64,000 nucleotides of DNA. Source: Mycolicibacter heraklionensis (lineage in GTDB: Bacteria > Actinomycetota > Actinomycetes > Mycobacteriales > Mycobacteriaceae). Made by a program: the position numbers and the translations under genes. Positions 43,565 to 50,686 of the stretch are shown here, piece by piece. Every line of letters begins with the position of its first letter. Position 1 is the stretch's first letter. The notes under the pieces are model-generated. The model was not told the origin of the DNA. It ran no database searches and worked only from the letters and a program-made list of their open reading frames with translations. The DNA lies in contig NZ_LDPO01000001.1 in NCBI RefSeq assembly GCF_001021505.1, positions 124,001 through 188,000 on the forward strand, given 5' to 3'.

Positions 43565-44392
43565 ATGTTCGGGATCGGATGGCTGACGCCGACGCTGCTG
43601 GCGGCCGGTGTGCTGGCGGCGGTGGCGCTCACCGAAGCCGTCGGCCTCGCGCTGTTGACCCGTCAGTTGCGGACGGTCCGCGCCGAGAACGAGGCGCTGC
43701 GCAGTCAGGTCGACACCCGCAACCTACTGCTGACCGGCGGACGTGAGGCCGTCAAGACCGTCTGGCAGACCGCAAACCTGGTGCGCAAGAAGGGATTCGG
43801 CGCGGCCGTACGCAGTTCGATCGAAGACCTCGCCGACTGGGCGGAGGTGGAACGTCCCGACCTGGCCCGCCTGACCCCGAACGGACACGTGGTGGTGCTG
43901 TTCACCGACATCGAAGGATCCACCGCGCTCAACGAGCGGATCGGCGATCGCGCCTGGGTGAAGCTGATCGCCCGGCACGACGAGATGGTGCAGCGTCTGG
44001 TCGCGCAGCACTCCGGGCATGTGGTCAAGAGCCAGGGCGACGGCTTCATGATCGCCTTCGCTCAACCCGACCAAGCGGTGCGGTGCGCCATCGACATCCA
44101 GCACGCGCTGGCGTCGCGACGCGGGCGTAAGCCGCAGCACCCGATCCGGGTCCGGATCGGCGTGCACATGGGCCGCTCGGTGCGCCGCGGTGACGACCTG
44201 TTCGGGCGCAACGTCGCGATGGCCGCACGAGTGGCCGCGGCCGCCGAGGGCGGCCAGATCCTGATCAGTGGACCGGTGCGCGACGCCGTCAAGGACTGCG
44301 ACGACATCGTCGTCGGCGCCGGCCGCGACGCCGAGCTGAAGGGCTTCGCCGGCACGCACCGCCTCTATGCCGTCGACCTCACCACGGAGTAG
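43565..44392 (+). CDS. Membrane-anchored class III adenylate/guanylate cyclase
   Basis: This is a 275-residue protein. An N-terminal membrane helix (about residues 8-31) and a short coiled coil ([16 protein letters not shown]) lead to a catalytic domain at about 108-270. The metal Asp residues are D115 (FTDIEGST) and D159 ([10 protein letters not shown]). The transition-state region [15 protein letters not shown] is present. The position fits the Rv1119c/Rv1120c cyclase remnants of M. tuberculosis, which are split there, so this is the intact form. It starts immediately after the hydrolase stop and is probably co-transcribed. Confidence 0.9.
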   Translation: MFGIGWLTPTLLAAGVLAAVALTEAVGLALLTRQLRTVRAENEALRSQVDTRNLLLTGGREAVKTVWQTANLVRKKGFGAAVRSSIEDLADWAEVERPDLARLTPNGHVVVLFTDIEGSTALNERIGDRAWVKLIARHDEMVQRLVAQHSGHVVKSQGDGFMIAFAQPDQAVRCAIDIQHALASRRGRKPQHPIRVRIGVHMGRSVRRGDDLFGRNVAMAARVAAAAEGGQILISGPVRDAVKDCDDIVVGAGRDAELKGFAGTHRLYAVDLTTE

Positions 44393-44398
44393 TCCGCG

Positions 44399-44566
44399 CT
44401 AGTCTTCGCCGCCGGCCTCGGCCAGCCGCTCATGTAGCCGGGCGCGGATTTCGTCGGGCGTGTAGGCCCGTCGCCGTCGCTGGTCCCGCGCCACCAGCAC
44501 TCCGCCGGCGGCGACCCCGACCACACCCGCCAGGCCGATCCATTTCCAGATGCTGCGCACGCTCAC
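44399..44566 (-). CDS. Small membrane protein (55 aa)
   Basis: On the minus strand from GTG 44566: SVRSIWKWIGLAGVVGVAAG, then GVLVARDQRRRRAYTPDEIR and ARLHERLAEAGGED. This gives one membrane helix followed by a basic stretch and an acidic amphipathic tail with TPDEIRARLHERLAE. The composition and helix-charge pattern look like a real protein; short relatives are common in mycobacteria but uncharacterised. It is too short for most gene lists. The start codons of this gene and its divergent neighbour are only 5 bp apart, so transcripts would be leaderless or overlap. Confidence 0.65.
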   Translation of the reverse strand: MSVRSIWKWIGLAGVVGVAAGGVLVARDQRRRRAYTPDEIRARLHERLAEAGGED

Positions 44567-44571
44567 ACTTT

Positions 44572-45276
44572 ATGGTGCTGAGCGTGGACGAACACACAGT
44601 GACGTTGGAGCGGGCGCTGGCCGAGACGCGCACCGGCGATATCTGGCTCTTCCGGGGCCGCTCCGGCCCGGACCGCGCCATCCAAACCCTGTCCAATGCC
44701 CCGGTGAACCACGTCGGGATGACGGTGGCCCTCGATGACCTGCCGCCGCTGATCTGGCATGCCGAGCTCGGCGACAAGCTGCACGACTTCTGGACCGGCA
44801 CCAACCACCGCGGTGTACAGCTCAACGACGCCCGGGCCGCGGTGGAACAGTGGATGGGCCGCTATGAGCAGCGCTGCTGGTTCCGCCAGCTCAGCGGGAC
44901 CATCACCCGCAAGCAGGAGAACCACCTGCTGCAGGCGATCGCGCGGATGGACGGCACCGCCTTCCCCACCACAGCGCGGCTCACGGGCCGGTGGCTGCGG
45001 GGGCGGCTGCCGACCGCGCGCGACTGGACGCGCGGCATCCCGTTTCTGGACCGCAAGGTCCACGAGATCACCCAACGGCGCAAGGCCCGCCACAGCCGCG
45101 TCGGACTGCAGACCGCGTACTGCGCCGAGACGGTGGCCATCACCTACGAGGAGATGGGATTGCTGTCGACCGACAAGAACTCCAACTGGTTCGACCCCGG
45201 ATCGTTCTGGAGCGGCGATATCCTGCCGCTGACCCCCGGTTACCAGCTGGGCCGGGAGATCGTCGTCGTGCGCTAA
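44572..45276 (+). CDS. Permuted papain-like (YiiX/NlpC-P60-type) hydrolase
   Basis: This is a 234-residue protein. GDIWLFRG and SNAPVNHVGM supply the conserved GD and the His (H47) that precede the Cys in permuted papain-like enzymes, and TAYCAETVA supplies the Cys (C184). Members are lipid- or peptide-directed amidases and thioesterases. There is no signal peptide, so it is cytosolic. By position it resembles Rv1118c, which is not characterised. GTG 44584 is an alternative start. It ends with a 4-bp overlap with the convergent monooxygenase gene. Confidence 0.72.
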   Translation: MVLSVDEHTVTLERALAETRTGDIWLFRGRSGPDRAIQTLSNAPVNHVGMTVALDDLPPLIWHAELGDKLHDFWTGTNHRGVQLNDARAAVEQWMGRYEQRCWFRQLSGTITRKQENHLLQAIARMDGTAFPTTARLTGRWLRGRLPTARDWTRGIPFLDRKVHEITQRRKARHSRVGLQTAYCAETVAITYEEMGLLSTDKNSNWFDPGSFWSGDILPLTPGYQLGREIVVVR

Positions 45277-45596
45277 TCGACCGTCAGCTCACCCATCGCC
45301 GACCAGTCCGTGGCGTCGATCTGCTGGCTGATGATCTTCGGCGTCGACACCAATGCCTGCGGCATGTCGGCCATGGCCTGCTTGAAGTGGTCGCTGTTGA
45401 CGTGCGCACTGCCGGCGTCGCCGTCCCGGAAGGCCTCGACGAGCACGTACTCGTTTGGATTCTCCAGGCTGCGTGACCAGTCGAACCACAGGTTGCCCGG
45501 CTCGGCGCGAGTGGCCGCGGTGAAGCCGGCCACCAGCTGCGGCCAGCGCTCCGCCCACTCCGGCTTGACCGTGAACTTGACCACGATGAAGATCAC
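45273..45596 (-). CDS. Antibiotic biosynthesis monooxygenase (ABM) family protein
   Basis: This is a 107-residue ferredoxin-like protein. Recognisable parts are VVKFTVKPEWAERWPQLVAG, EPGNLWFDWSRSLENPNEYV, LVEAF and AHVNSDHFKQAM, as in YgiN-type quinol monooxygenases and small haem-handling proteins. It is likely a dimer. The position matches Rv1117. It follows the OsmC gene by 5 bp on the same strand, so they form a small redox-related operon. Confidence 0.87.
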   Translation of the reverse strand: MIFIVVKFTVKPEWAERWPQLVAGFTAATRAEPGNLWFDWSRSLENPNEYVLVEAFRDGDAGSAHVNSDHFKQAMADMPQALVSTPKIISQQIDATDWSAMGELTVD

Positions 45597-45601
45597 CGCC
45601 G

Positions 45602-46114
45602 CTACCCGATCTCCAGCGTGCTGCGCACCGGAGTGACGTTGGTGGTCAAATCCAGTACCGGGCAGTGCTTTTCGACGACCTGGTGCAGTTCCCGGTACCG
45701 CTCTTCGGTTTCCGGGCCGGTCACGGTGACAACCACCCGCACCTCCTTGAAGCCGGGGCGGACCGCGTCGTCCAGCCCGAAGAACCCGCGCACGTCGAGA
45801 TCTCCCTCGGCGCGCCCGGTGATCTCGTCGACCGCGATACCCAGCTTCTCGGCCCAGTACCGCCAGGTGACCACCTGGCAGGACAGCAGTGACCCCAGGT
45901 AGTACTCGACCGGATTGGGGGCGGTGTTCTCACCGCCGAGCGCCGGCGGCTCGTCAACTTCGACCGTGTATTGGCCCAGGGTGATCGTGCTGGCCACTGC
46001 GTCATGGGCTACGGCAGAGGCACGGAAGACGACCTGGGAGCCGGCCGGGTCGGCGGCGGCCGGGTCACTGGTGGCGGCGACGACGGCGGCCAGGCGAGTT
46101 GTCGAAGAAGTCAT
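45602..46114 (-). CDS. OsmC/Ohr family protein
   Basis: This is a 170-residue protein. The two family cysteines are in SLLSCQVVTW and EKHCPVL, spaced as in OsmC-like peroxide reductases, and NPVEYYLGSLLSC is the typical central helix. It reduces organic hydroperoxides or binds lipid-like ligands. It is the first gene of a two-gene operon with the ABM monooxygenase. The start is ATG 46114. Confidence 0.9.
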   Translation of the reverse strand: MTSSTTRLAAVVAATSDPAAADPAGSQVVFRASAVAHDAVASTITLGQYTVEVDEPPALGGENTAPNPVEYYLGSLLSCQVVTWRYWAEKLGIAVDEITGRAEGDLDVRGFFGLDDAVRPGFKEVRVVVTVTGPETEERYRELHQVVEKHCPVLDLTTNVTPVRSTLEIG

Positions 46115-46216
46115 GCCGGTAAGGGTAGAGACCCGCCCTCAGGTCGGCGAACGACGCGGCCACCAGGTCGTCGGATCGAATACCATTTGCCGCCGCCAGG
46201 GGCTAGCCTGAGCGAC

Positions 46217-46570
46217 GTGGAGGTACTACGACACGTAATAGTTCTGCTGCACATCGTCGGATTCGCGGTGACCTTCGGCGCGTTGATCGCCGAAGCCGCG
46301 GCACGTCGTTTCCAGCTCACCCCGGTGATGGACTACGGCGTGGTGCTGTCGTTGCTGACCGGACTTGCGCTGGCCGCGCCCTGGCCCGCTGGAGTGGTGC
46401 TCAACTACCCCAAGATCGAGATCAAGCTGGTGATCCTGATCGCCCTGGGCGCCGTTCTGGGCATCGGCCGGGCCCGGCAACGCAAGTCAGGCGGGGAAGC
46501 CCCTCGCCCGCTGTTCTACGCCGCGGGCGCGCTGGCCCTGACGGCCGCCGGGCTGGCCGTCATCTGGTAG
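46217..46570 (+). CDS. Small polytopic membrane protein (117 aa)
   Basis: GTG 46217 gives VEVLRHVIVLLHIVGFAVTF and three further hydrophobic helices (about residues 4-26, 40-60, 70-85 and 98-116). The helices hold conserved His near the start (HIVGF) and the motif MDYGVVLSLLTGLALA. It resembles a family of mycobacterial integral membrane proteins of unknown role. Upstream in-frame codons lie antisense to the OsmC gene, so the start was placed where the helix begins. Confidence 0.7.
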   Translation: MEVLRHVIVLLHIVGFAVTFGALIAEAAARRFQLTPVMDYGVVLSLLTGLALAAPWPAGVVLNYPKIEIKLVILIALGAVLGIGRARQRKSGGEAPRPLFYAAGALALTAAGLAVIW

Positions 46571-46635
46571 CCGTCACGCAACGCTGGTTTCGATCAACGT
46601 GATCGTGACGACGAACGTCCCCTAGCTGTAGGTTC

Positions 46636-46950
46636 TTACGGCTGGTTGTTCAGATCTCGCCGGGACTCGGCCATCGCGCGCCTGACTTCAGCGTTCTCCC
46701 GCCTAGCCGCGGCTTGCTGACGGTCCGCTCGGTCGTCGACGCGTTGTAGTCGCTCCCGCTCGCGCTGCGCAGTTGCTCCCTCACGCTCGTCCGCACGCGC
46801 CTCTCGATCGTCTGCGTCCTGTTCGCGAGTGTCTGCGATCTGGTCCCGCTGGTCAGCGGCGCGATCTCGTTCATCAGCGACTCGCTCGCGCCGCAGCAGC
46901 TCCGCCTCGCGCTGCGTGAGGGCCTTCTGACGGTCATCGGATGCGACCAC
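46636..46950 (-). CDS. Charged coiled-coil protein (104 aa)
   Basis: Nearly the whole protein is an Arg/Glu/Asp/Gln/Ala helix with repeats such as DERDRAADQRDQIADTREQD and REARADEREGATAQRERERL, that is, a RADxRDxxAD heptad-like pattern. There is no Cys, membrane helix or enzyme motif. Such proteins occur in mycobacteria and often bind nucleoid or septum partners, but none is identified here. The start is ATG 46950. Confidence 0.55.
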   Translation of the reverse strand: MVASDDRQKALTQREAELLRRERVADERDRAADQRDQIADTREQDADDREARADEREGATAQRERERLQRVDDRADRQQAAARRENAEVRRAMAESRRDLNNQP

Positions 46951-47047
46951 AGCTCAACCCTAGCGCCGCGACCGGGCCGCTGTGTGGGCGCCGGCCGGGC
47001 CGACGCAGCCACGAACCCGCAGGGCGCGGGTCGCTACCCTTTAACCG

Positions 47048-47458
47048 ATGGACGTGATCGACGACGAAGGCCCGTTCTTTCACGGCACCAAGGCTCAACT
47101 GGTGGTTGGTGAACTGCTCAGCGCGGGCTTCCGGTCCAACTACCGGCCCGAGATCGTGATGAACCACATCTACTTCACCGCGCTAGTCAACGGTGCAGGG
47201 CTGGCGGCCGAGCTCGCGGCCGGCGACGGGGAGCCGCGGGTGTATCGCGTCGAACCGACCGGGGAATTCGAGAACGACCCCAATGTCACCGACAAGAAGT
47301 TCCCCGGCAATCCGACCCGCTCGTATCGCAGCAGTGCACCGCTGGTCGTTGTCGAAGAGATCCTTGACTGGCCGCGACTGACACCCGAGGCCCTTCAGGA
47401 ATGGCGTGATCGGCTGGCCGCGTTGCGCGCTGACGGGCTCGACGAGATCATCAACTGA
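47048..47458 (+). CDS. arr: Rifampicin ADP-ribosyltransferase (Arr)
   Basis: This is a 136-residue enzyme that inactivates rifamycins by ADP-ribosylation using NAD. The catalytic residues are present: H12 (FFHGT), Y42 (IYFTA) and D77 (NDPNVTDKKFPGNPTRSY), equivalent to H19, Y49 and D84 of M. smegmatis Arr. The helix GAGLAAELAAGD is whole. ATG 47048 is the natural start. The gene overlaps the convergent small gene by 64 bp. A damaged second copy lies at 52362. Confidence 0.93.
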   Translation: MDVIDDEGPFFHGTKAQLVVGELLSAGFRSNYRPEIVMNHIYFTALVNGAGLAAELAAGDGEPRVYRVEPTGEFENDPNVTDKKFPGNPTRSYRSSAPLVVVEEILDWPRLTPEALQEWRDRLAALRADGLDEIIN

Positions 47459-47706
47459 GCGACGCTCCCGAAGACGTTGCTTCCGGCAACCATCCGCTGA
47501 AGAACAACGGCACCGCCGGCGGCCACTGCCCGGTACGGGACGGTGACGCGCTCGATGGACAGCCGCACGGTGTCGATCAGCCCAGTCACCCGGCGCCGCC
47601 TGGCACGAAGCTTCACCACATAGTGGCCTCCGATGCACGCCGCAGCCACCACCACGACAATCCAGAGCAGCGCCGCCACCAGATAGATCACCTCAACCAC
47701 CGACAT
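47395..47706 (-). CDS. Small membrane protein (103 aa), copy 1
   Basis: The protein reads MSVVEVIYLVAALLWIVVVV, AAACIGGHYVVKLRARRRRV and TGLIDTVRLSIERVTVPYRA, then a Ser/Arg-rich tail. It has one membrane helix at 5-27 and a basic collar, with the tail probably cytoplasmic. It is duplicated with arr (second copy at 52675-52986), and the membrane half is better conserved than the tail. The overlap with arr means the last part is constrained by both frames. Function is unknown. Confidence 0.55.
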   Translation of the reverse strand: MSVVEVIYLVAALLWIVVVVAAACIGGHYVVKLRARRRRVTGLIDTVRLSIERVTVPYRAVAAGGAVVLQRMVAGSNVFGSVAQLMISSSPSARNAASRSRHS

Positions 47707-47910
47707 GAGGATGACCCTCCCCTACCGCCGTCGCGGTGAGGTCACCGGCGAGACACACGTCGGTGACTTCTCGTTCGGTGCTCTCCGCGCTCCTTGGAGA
47801 GGTGATCGCGGTGAAACCGGGCGGTCAGACGCGCGCGTGGCCCGCAATGAGCGAAGCACCACATCTCGTACGAGACTCCATTGACCCGCAAGACTTTCCG
47901 TCATCAGCAG

Positions 47911-48231
47911 CTACGCACGCTCCAAAGGCGTGATGGCCTCGACCTGATCCATCAGCGCACGACGCTGGGTCCGGAGTTCGTAGTGCGACTGAAGGTTCAT
48001 CCAGAACTCCTCCGACGTCCCGAAGTACCGCGCCAGACGGATCGCCGTGTCGGCCGTGATTCCACGCTTGCCGTGCACGATCTCGTTGATCCGACGCGGC
48101 GGCACACCGATGGACACGGCCAGCTTGTTCTGGGTGATCCCAAAGCCCTCGATGAAGTCCTCCATCAGGATCTCCCCCGGATGGATCGGCTCGATCCGAT
48201 CCGAGTCAGTGGTAGTCGATGAGTTCGACAT
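47911..48231 (-). CDS. higA: HigA-family antitoxin
   Basis: This is a 106-residue XRE-type antitoxin. PIHPGEILMEDFIEGFGITQ begins the helix-turn-helix, followed by NKLAVSIGVPPRRINEIVHG and FGTSEEFWMNLQSHYEL, all standard for HigA/VapI. The start is ATG 48231 (MSNSSTTT); an upstream codon would overlap the toxin further. It overlaps higB by 26 bp, in the toxin-first order usual for hig loci. It neutralises HigB and represses the operon. Confidence 0.92.
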   Translation of the reverse strand: MSNSSTTTDSDRIEPIHPGEILMEDFIEGFGITQNKLAVSIGVPPRRINEIVHGKRGITADTAIRLARYFGTSEEFWMNLQSHYELRTQRRALMDQVEAITPLERA

Positions 48232-48487
48232 CTTCTGCACCTCCTTCTGTCCAGACAAAGCAGATTCGCCATTGGGCATTCACCCGGACACTGTGCTGTC
48301 CGCGACGATCACCGCCCAGTCGTTCCAAGCGGTTGCCCGGAGGGATTCGAAGATCGTCGACGACCTTGGCTGCGTGGATCAGTTCGAGTTTCCGCAACGT
48401 CGCCCGCTGGATCGTCCGATCCACACCCGTGACGTACCGCTCCTGCCAGATCCGCTCGGTGTCCTTGTCGCCGAACGATCTGATCAC
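48206..48487 (-). CDS. higB: HigB-family toxin
   Basis: This is a 93-residue RelE-fold ribosome-dependent mRNA interferase: MIRSFGDKDTERIWQERYV, KLELIHAAKVVDDLRIPPGN, RRGQHSVRVNAQWRICFVWT and a final DVELIDYH. The Arg and His residues used for cleavage in HigB are in place. It is first in the operon; inverted repeats lie 9-43 bp upstream of its start. Confidence 0.92.
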   Translation of the reverse strand: MIRSFGDKDTERIWQERYVTGVDRTIQRATLRKLELIHAAKVVDDLRIPPGNRLERLGGDRRGQHSVRVNAQWRICFVWTEGGAEDVELIDYH

Positions 48488-48495
48488 GAGACCAT

Positions 48496-48530
48496 CGTAT
48501 AACGCATCTCGTCAATAACGTTATACGTTA
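48496..48530. promoter_or_regulatory. Operator of the higBA promoter
   Basis: CGTATAACG (48496-48504) and its exact inverse CGTTATACG (48519-48527) are 14 bp apart, and TAACGT-TAT-ACGTTA (48516-48530) overlaps the second arm. It is close upstream of the higB start (48487) and A+T-rich, as expected for a HigA-autoregulated promoter. Confidence 0.65.
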
Positions 48531-48553
48531 AACCGATACTCCACCACGTTCCG

Positions 48554-48817
48554 TCACCGATAAACATCACCACGATGCCGTACGTCGATAACCCGGACAA
48601 CGACGACGTCCTCGTGGATCTCGTAGACAACCCGAAACTCGCCGCGCCGCGCCGACCAGCGATCAGCCAACTCGTCGCGCAGGCGCTTGCCGACCCTCTG
48701 CGGGTTCTCGGCAAGCGGACCGCGAATGAACTCCCAACAAGCCGCGGCGACCACCTCGGGAAGCTCCTCGCACAAACTTCGCCGGGCGCGCCGAGTCAGC
48801 TCGACCCGGTACGTCAT
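48554..48817 (-). CDS. relE: RelE-family toxin
   Basis: This is an 87-residue protein: MTYRVELTRRARRSLCEELP, EVVAAACWEFIRGPLAENPQ, RVGKRLRDELADRWSARRGE, FRVVYEI and VVVVRVIDVRHRGDVYR. This is the mycobacterial RelE/ParE fold with the RxGxYRVxYEI-like strand and the C-terminal H-R catalytic tail. Its ATG overlaps the antitoxin stop by 4 bp. Confidence 0.92.
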   Translation of the reverse strand: MTYRVELTRRARRSLCEELPEVVAAACWEFIRGPLAENPQRVGKRLRDELADRWSARRGEFRVVYEIHEDVVVVRVIDVRHRGDVYR

Positions 48818-49098
48818 GAAGTGATGATGCCCCTCGCACGGAGTTCGGCCTCCACCTCGTTAAGCGGGTAGACGCGGCCGGCCGCGATATCGGCGTCCGC
48901 CTCGCGAATGGCCTCCATCGCTTCTCGATCACCCAGAATCTCGAGCGTCTCTATGAGTGAGTCGTAGTCGTCGGCGCTGATCAGCACGGCGGCGCGGCGC
49001 CCGTTCTTGGTGACCTCCACCCGCTGATGCGTGCGCACGGCCTCATCCACCAATTTGGACAGGTTGGCCCGCACCTCAGCGAGCGGCAGCGTAGTCAT
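48814..49098 (-). CDS. relB: RelB/Phd-type antitoxin
   Basis: This is a 94-residue protein: MTTLPLAEVRANLSKLVDEA, HQRVEVTKNGRRAAVLISAD and ILGDREAMEAIREADADIAA. The N-terminal Phd/YefM DNA-binding domain is followed by the toxin-wrapping helix. ATG 49098 fits the family start; upstream codons up to 49188 are not family-like. It leads the relBE pair on the minus strand, 326 bp upstream of higB. Confidence 0.9.
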   Translation of the reverse strand: MTTLPLAEVRANLSKLVDEAVRTHQRVEVTKNGRRAAVLISADDYDSLIETLEILGDREAMEAIREADADIAAGRVYPLNEVEAELRARGIITS

Positions 49099-49355
49099 GT
49101 ACAGAATTCTAGCGCGGCGGAAGACGGGCGCGGTGACGCTAGGCGAATGAACCAGGGCACGCATGGAAACTCGCTGGTCAGGGGCCACGATCGACTGCGC
49201 CGACCCAGTTCGGATGCCAACATTCTGAGGGCCGCTCCTCGGAATCGAGCCCTCGGATGAGGGCGACGAGGGCGTAGTTCTGGGCAGTCTGGCGCTGCCC
49301 GTTTCCCCCCGTTCGGCGCGTTCAGACCATCGGTCATGACGCCAGGCCCCGCGGG

Positions 49356-50363
49356 TCAGGTTGCGCTGCGGACGTCGCTCAACGCGCGCAGCAACTCCTC
49401 ATCCGGATCCGCCACCGCTGGGTCGGCCGCTCCGTCGGTGAGCAGCCGACGCCACCGTTCCAGGTCGAAATCCAGCGGCACCGTGCTGGTGATGAAGTCG
49501 TCGACGAGGTCGGCGAAGCGTAGCGGGTCGTCACGGAACGGGAAATGACCGGAATCGACGAAGGTTTCCAGCCGCGAATGCGGCATAGCGGCGTGTGCGA
49601 GCTTGGCGTGCGAATACGGCAGCACCAGATCGTGGGTGCCCCAGACGATCATGATCGGGAGCCGTTCGGTGAGATAACTGCGGTCGAGCATGGTGACCAT
49701 CTGCCCGCGCCAATCCACCACGGCGCGCAGCGTCCGCACGAACGCCGCCCGCTTGTTCGGCGAACTCAAATCACCTAGCACCCGCAAGATCTCGGGCAGA
49801 TCGACCAGAAGCGCAGGCAGGTTCACCTTGTCGATCTGCCCCCGAACCATCCGAAGCGCTGTCTCCAATCCTGGCACTGAAAGTGCGGCCAGCGCCTGCG
49901 GTGCGGCCGGCAGCGACGCCAGCCGCAGCGCGGGGTTGACCTCACGCTTCACACCGCCGGCTGCCACCAACACCAGCCGCTCAACCATCTGTGGGTACTG
50001 GTAGCAGAACTGCATCGCCACCCCGCCGCCCAAGGAGTGCCCGATGACCGTCACCCGGTCAAAACTCAAGACCGACAGCAGATCTCGCATGCCGTTGGCG
50101 AACGCGGCGACGGAATAGTCAGCGCGCGGCTGATCCGAGAGCCCGTGACCGAGGAGATCCGGGGCGATCACCGTGTACTTCTGCGCCAGCAGCGGGATCA
50201 GCGGCTTCCAGGTCGACGAATTGTCTCCAATCCCGTGGATCAACAGCAGCGGCGGCCCGTCCCCGGCCACCCGATACGCCCGGCGATATCCGTGCACGGT
50301 TCGGTATTCGACTCGGGCCGGATCATCCGAAACCGTCCGCAATCGAGGCTTGCGCGTAACCAT
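49356..50363 (-). CDS. Alpha/beta hydrolase
   Basis: This is a 335-residue hydrolase. LLLIHGIGDNSSTW is the oxyanion segment, VIGHSLGGGVAMQF holds the nucleophile Ser, WGTHDLVLPYSHA carries the acid and DSGHFPFRDDP the His. A cap domain is indicated by residues 150-220. The C-terminal extension (DEELLRALSDVRSAT) is Asp/Glu-rich. Relatives in mycobacteria (Rv2715-type) are uncharacterised. It lies between the toxin-antitoxin pairs and the resistance-like genes with no clear operon partners. Confidence 0.88.
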   Translation of the reverse strand: MVTRKPRLRTVSDDPARVEYRTVHGYRRAYRVAGDGPPLLLIHGIGDNSSTWKPLIPLLAQKYTVIAPDLLGHGLSDQPRADYSVAAFANGMRDLLSVLSFDRVTVIGHSLGGGVAMQFCYQYPQMVERLVLVAAGGVKREVNPALRLASLPAAPQALAALSVPGLETALRMVRGQIDKVNLPALLVDLPEILRVLGDLSSPNKRAAFVRTLRAVVDWRGQMVTMLDRSYLTERLPIMIVWGTHDLVLPYSHAKLAHAAMPHSRLETFVDSGHFPFRDDPLRFADLVDDFITSTVPLDFDLERWRRLLTDGAADPAVADPDEELLRALSDVRSAT

Positions 50364-50501
50364 TCAGCGCTCCCTCCATCCGCAGTTACCCTTCAGCTAA
50401 CCGCCTACCGACCCTTTGCGCACCCGATGTTTCAATGATTTAACGCGCGACCCGTTTCCACCGCCTGGCCCGCTCGCAGCAACCCGTTGTGAGCTGAACC
50501 A

Positions 50502-50543
50502 CCCCGGGTTTGATGCACGCCTTGATGTGCACCGAAACCGGGG
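50502..50543. other. Imperfect 42-nt hairpin
   Basis: CCCCGGGTTT (50502-50511) and AAACCGGGG (50535-50543) flank TGCAC/GTGCA inner arms around GCCTTGAT. One bulge and a short mismatch interrupt the pairing. It may be a terminator or the relic of a mobile-element end. The rest of 50364-50576 holds nothing else I can support. Confidence 0.4.
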
Positions 50544-50576
50544 CATCTCAGTCAGCCGTCTTACGTGGTGAGCCTC

Positions 50577-50678
50577 ATGGAGTTCGTGGACGGTGAGGTG
50601 GTCCGCGAGACGCAGTATTTCGGCGACCCCTTCAGCCCCGGACCATCGCGCGTTCAATGGGTCGAACCCATCGACTGA
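50577..50678 (+). pseudogene. C-terminal scrap of a SnoaL/NTF2-like gene
   Basis: The 33 codons from ATG 50577 read MEFVDGEVVRETQYFGDPFS then PGPSRVQWVEPID and a stop. The VxxETxYFxDPF...WVE pattern is the usual end of SnoaL-like polyketide-cyclase-fold proteins. The first hundred or so residues are missing, with no trace of them in the 200 bp upstream, so this is a deletion remnant. Confidence 0.55.
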
Positions 50679-50686
50679 CCGCGGTC

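Larger units (their letters stand above)
47036..47772. repeat. Direct repeat copy 1 (arr plus small membrane gene)
   Basis: This stretch recurs in the same orientation at about 52350-53052. It spans arr, the convergent 103-aa gene and about 65 bp beyond. Runs such as ACCGACAAGAAGTTCCCCGG and the first 40 residues of the small protein are nearly identical in the two copies. Between them the first copy has 34 more bases, all within arr. Confidence 0.85.

Noticed and set aside
46951..47047. Possible small genes ahead of arr
   Set aside because: The short frames lack an RBS and any helix or strand pattern, and none is repeated ahead of the second arr copy.
50490..50550. Possible tRNA-like element near GGGTTTGATGC
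   Set aside because: The pairing does not form a cloverleaf; there is no anticodon stem, no proper T-arm and no CCA-adjacent acceptor stem.
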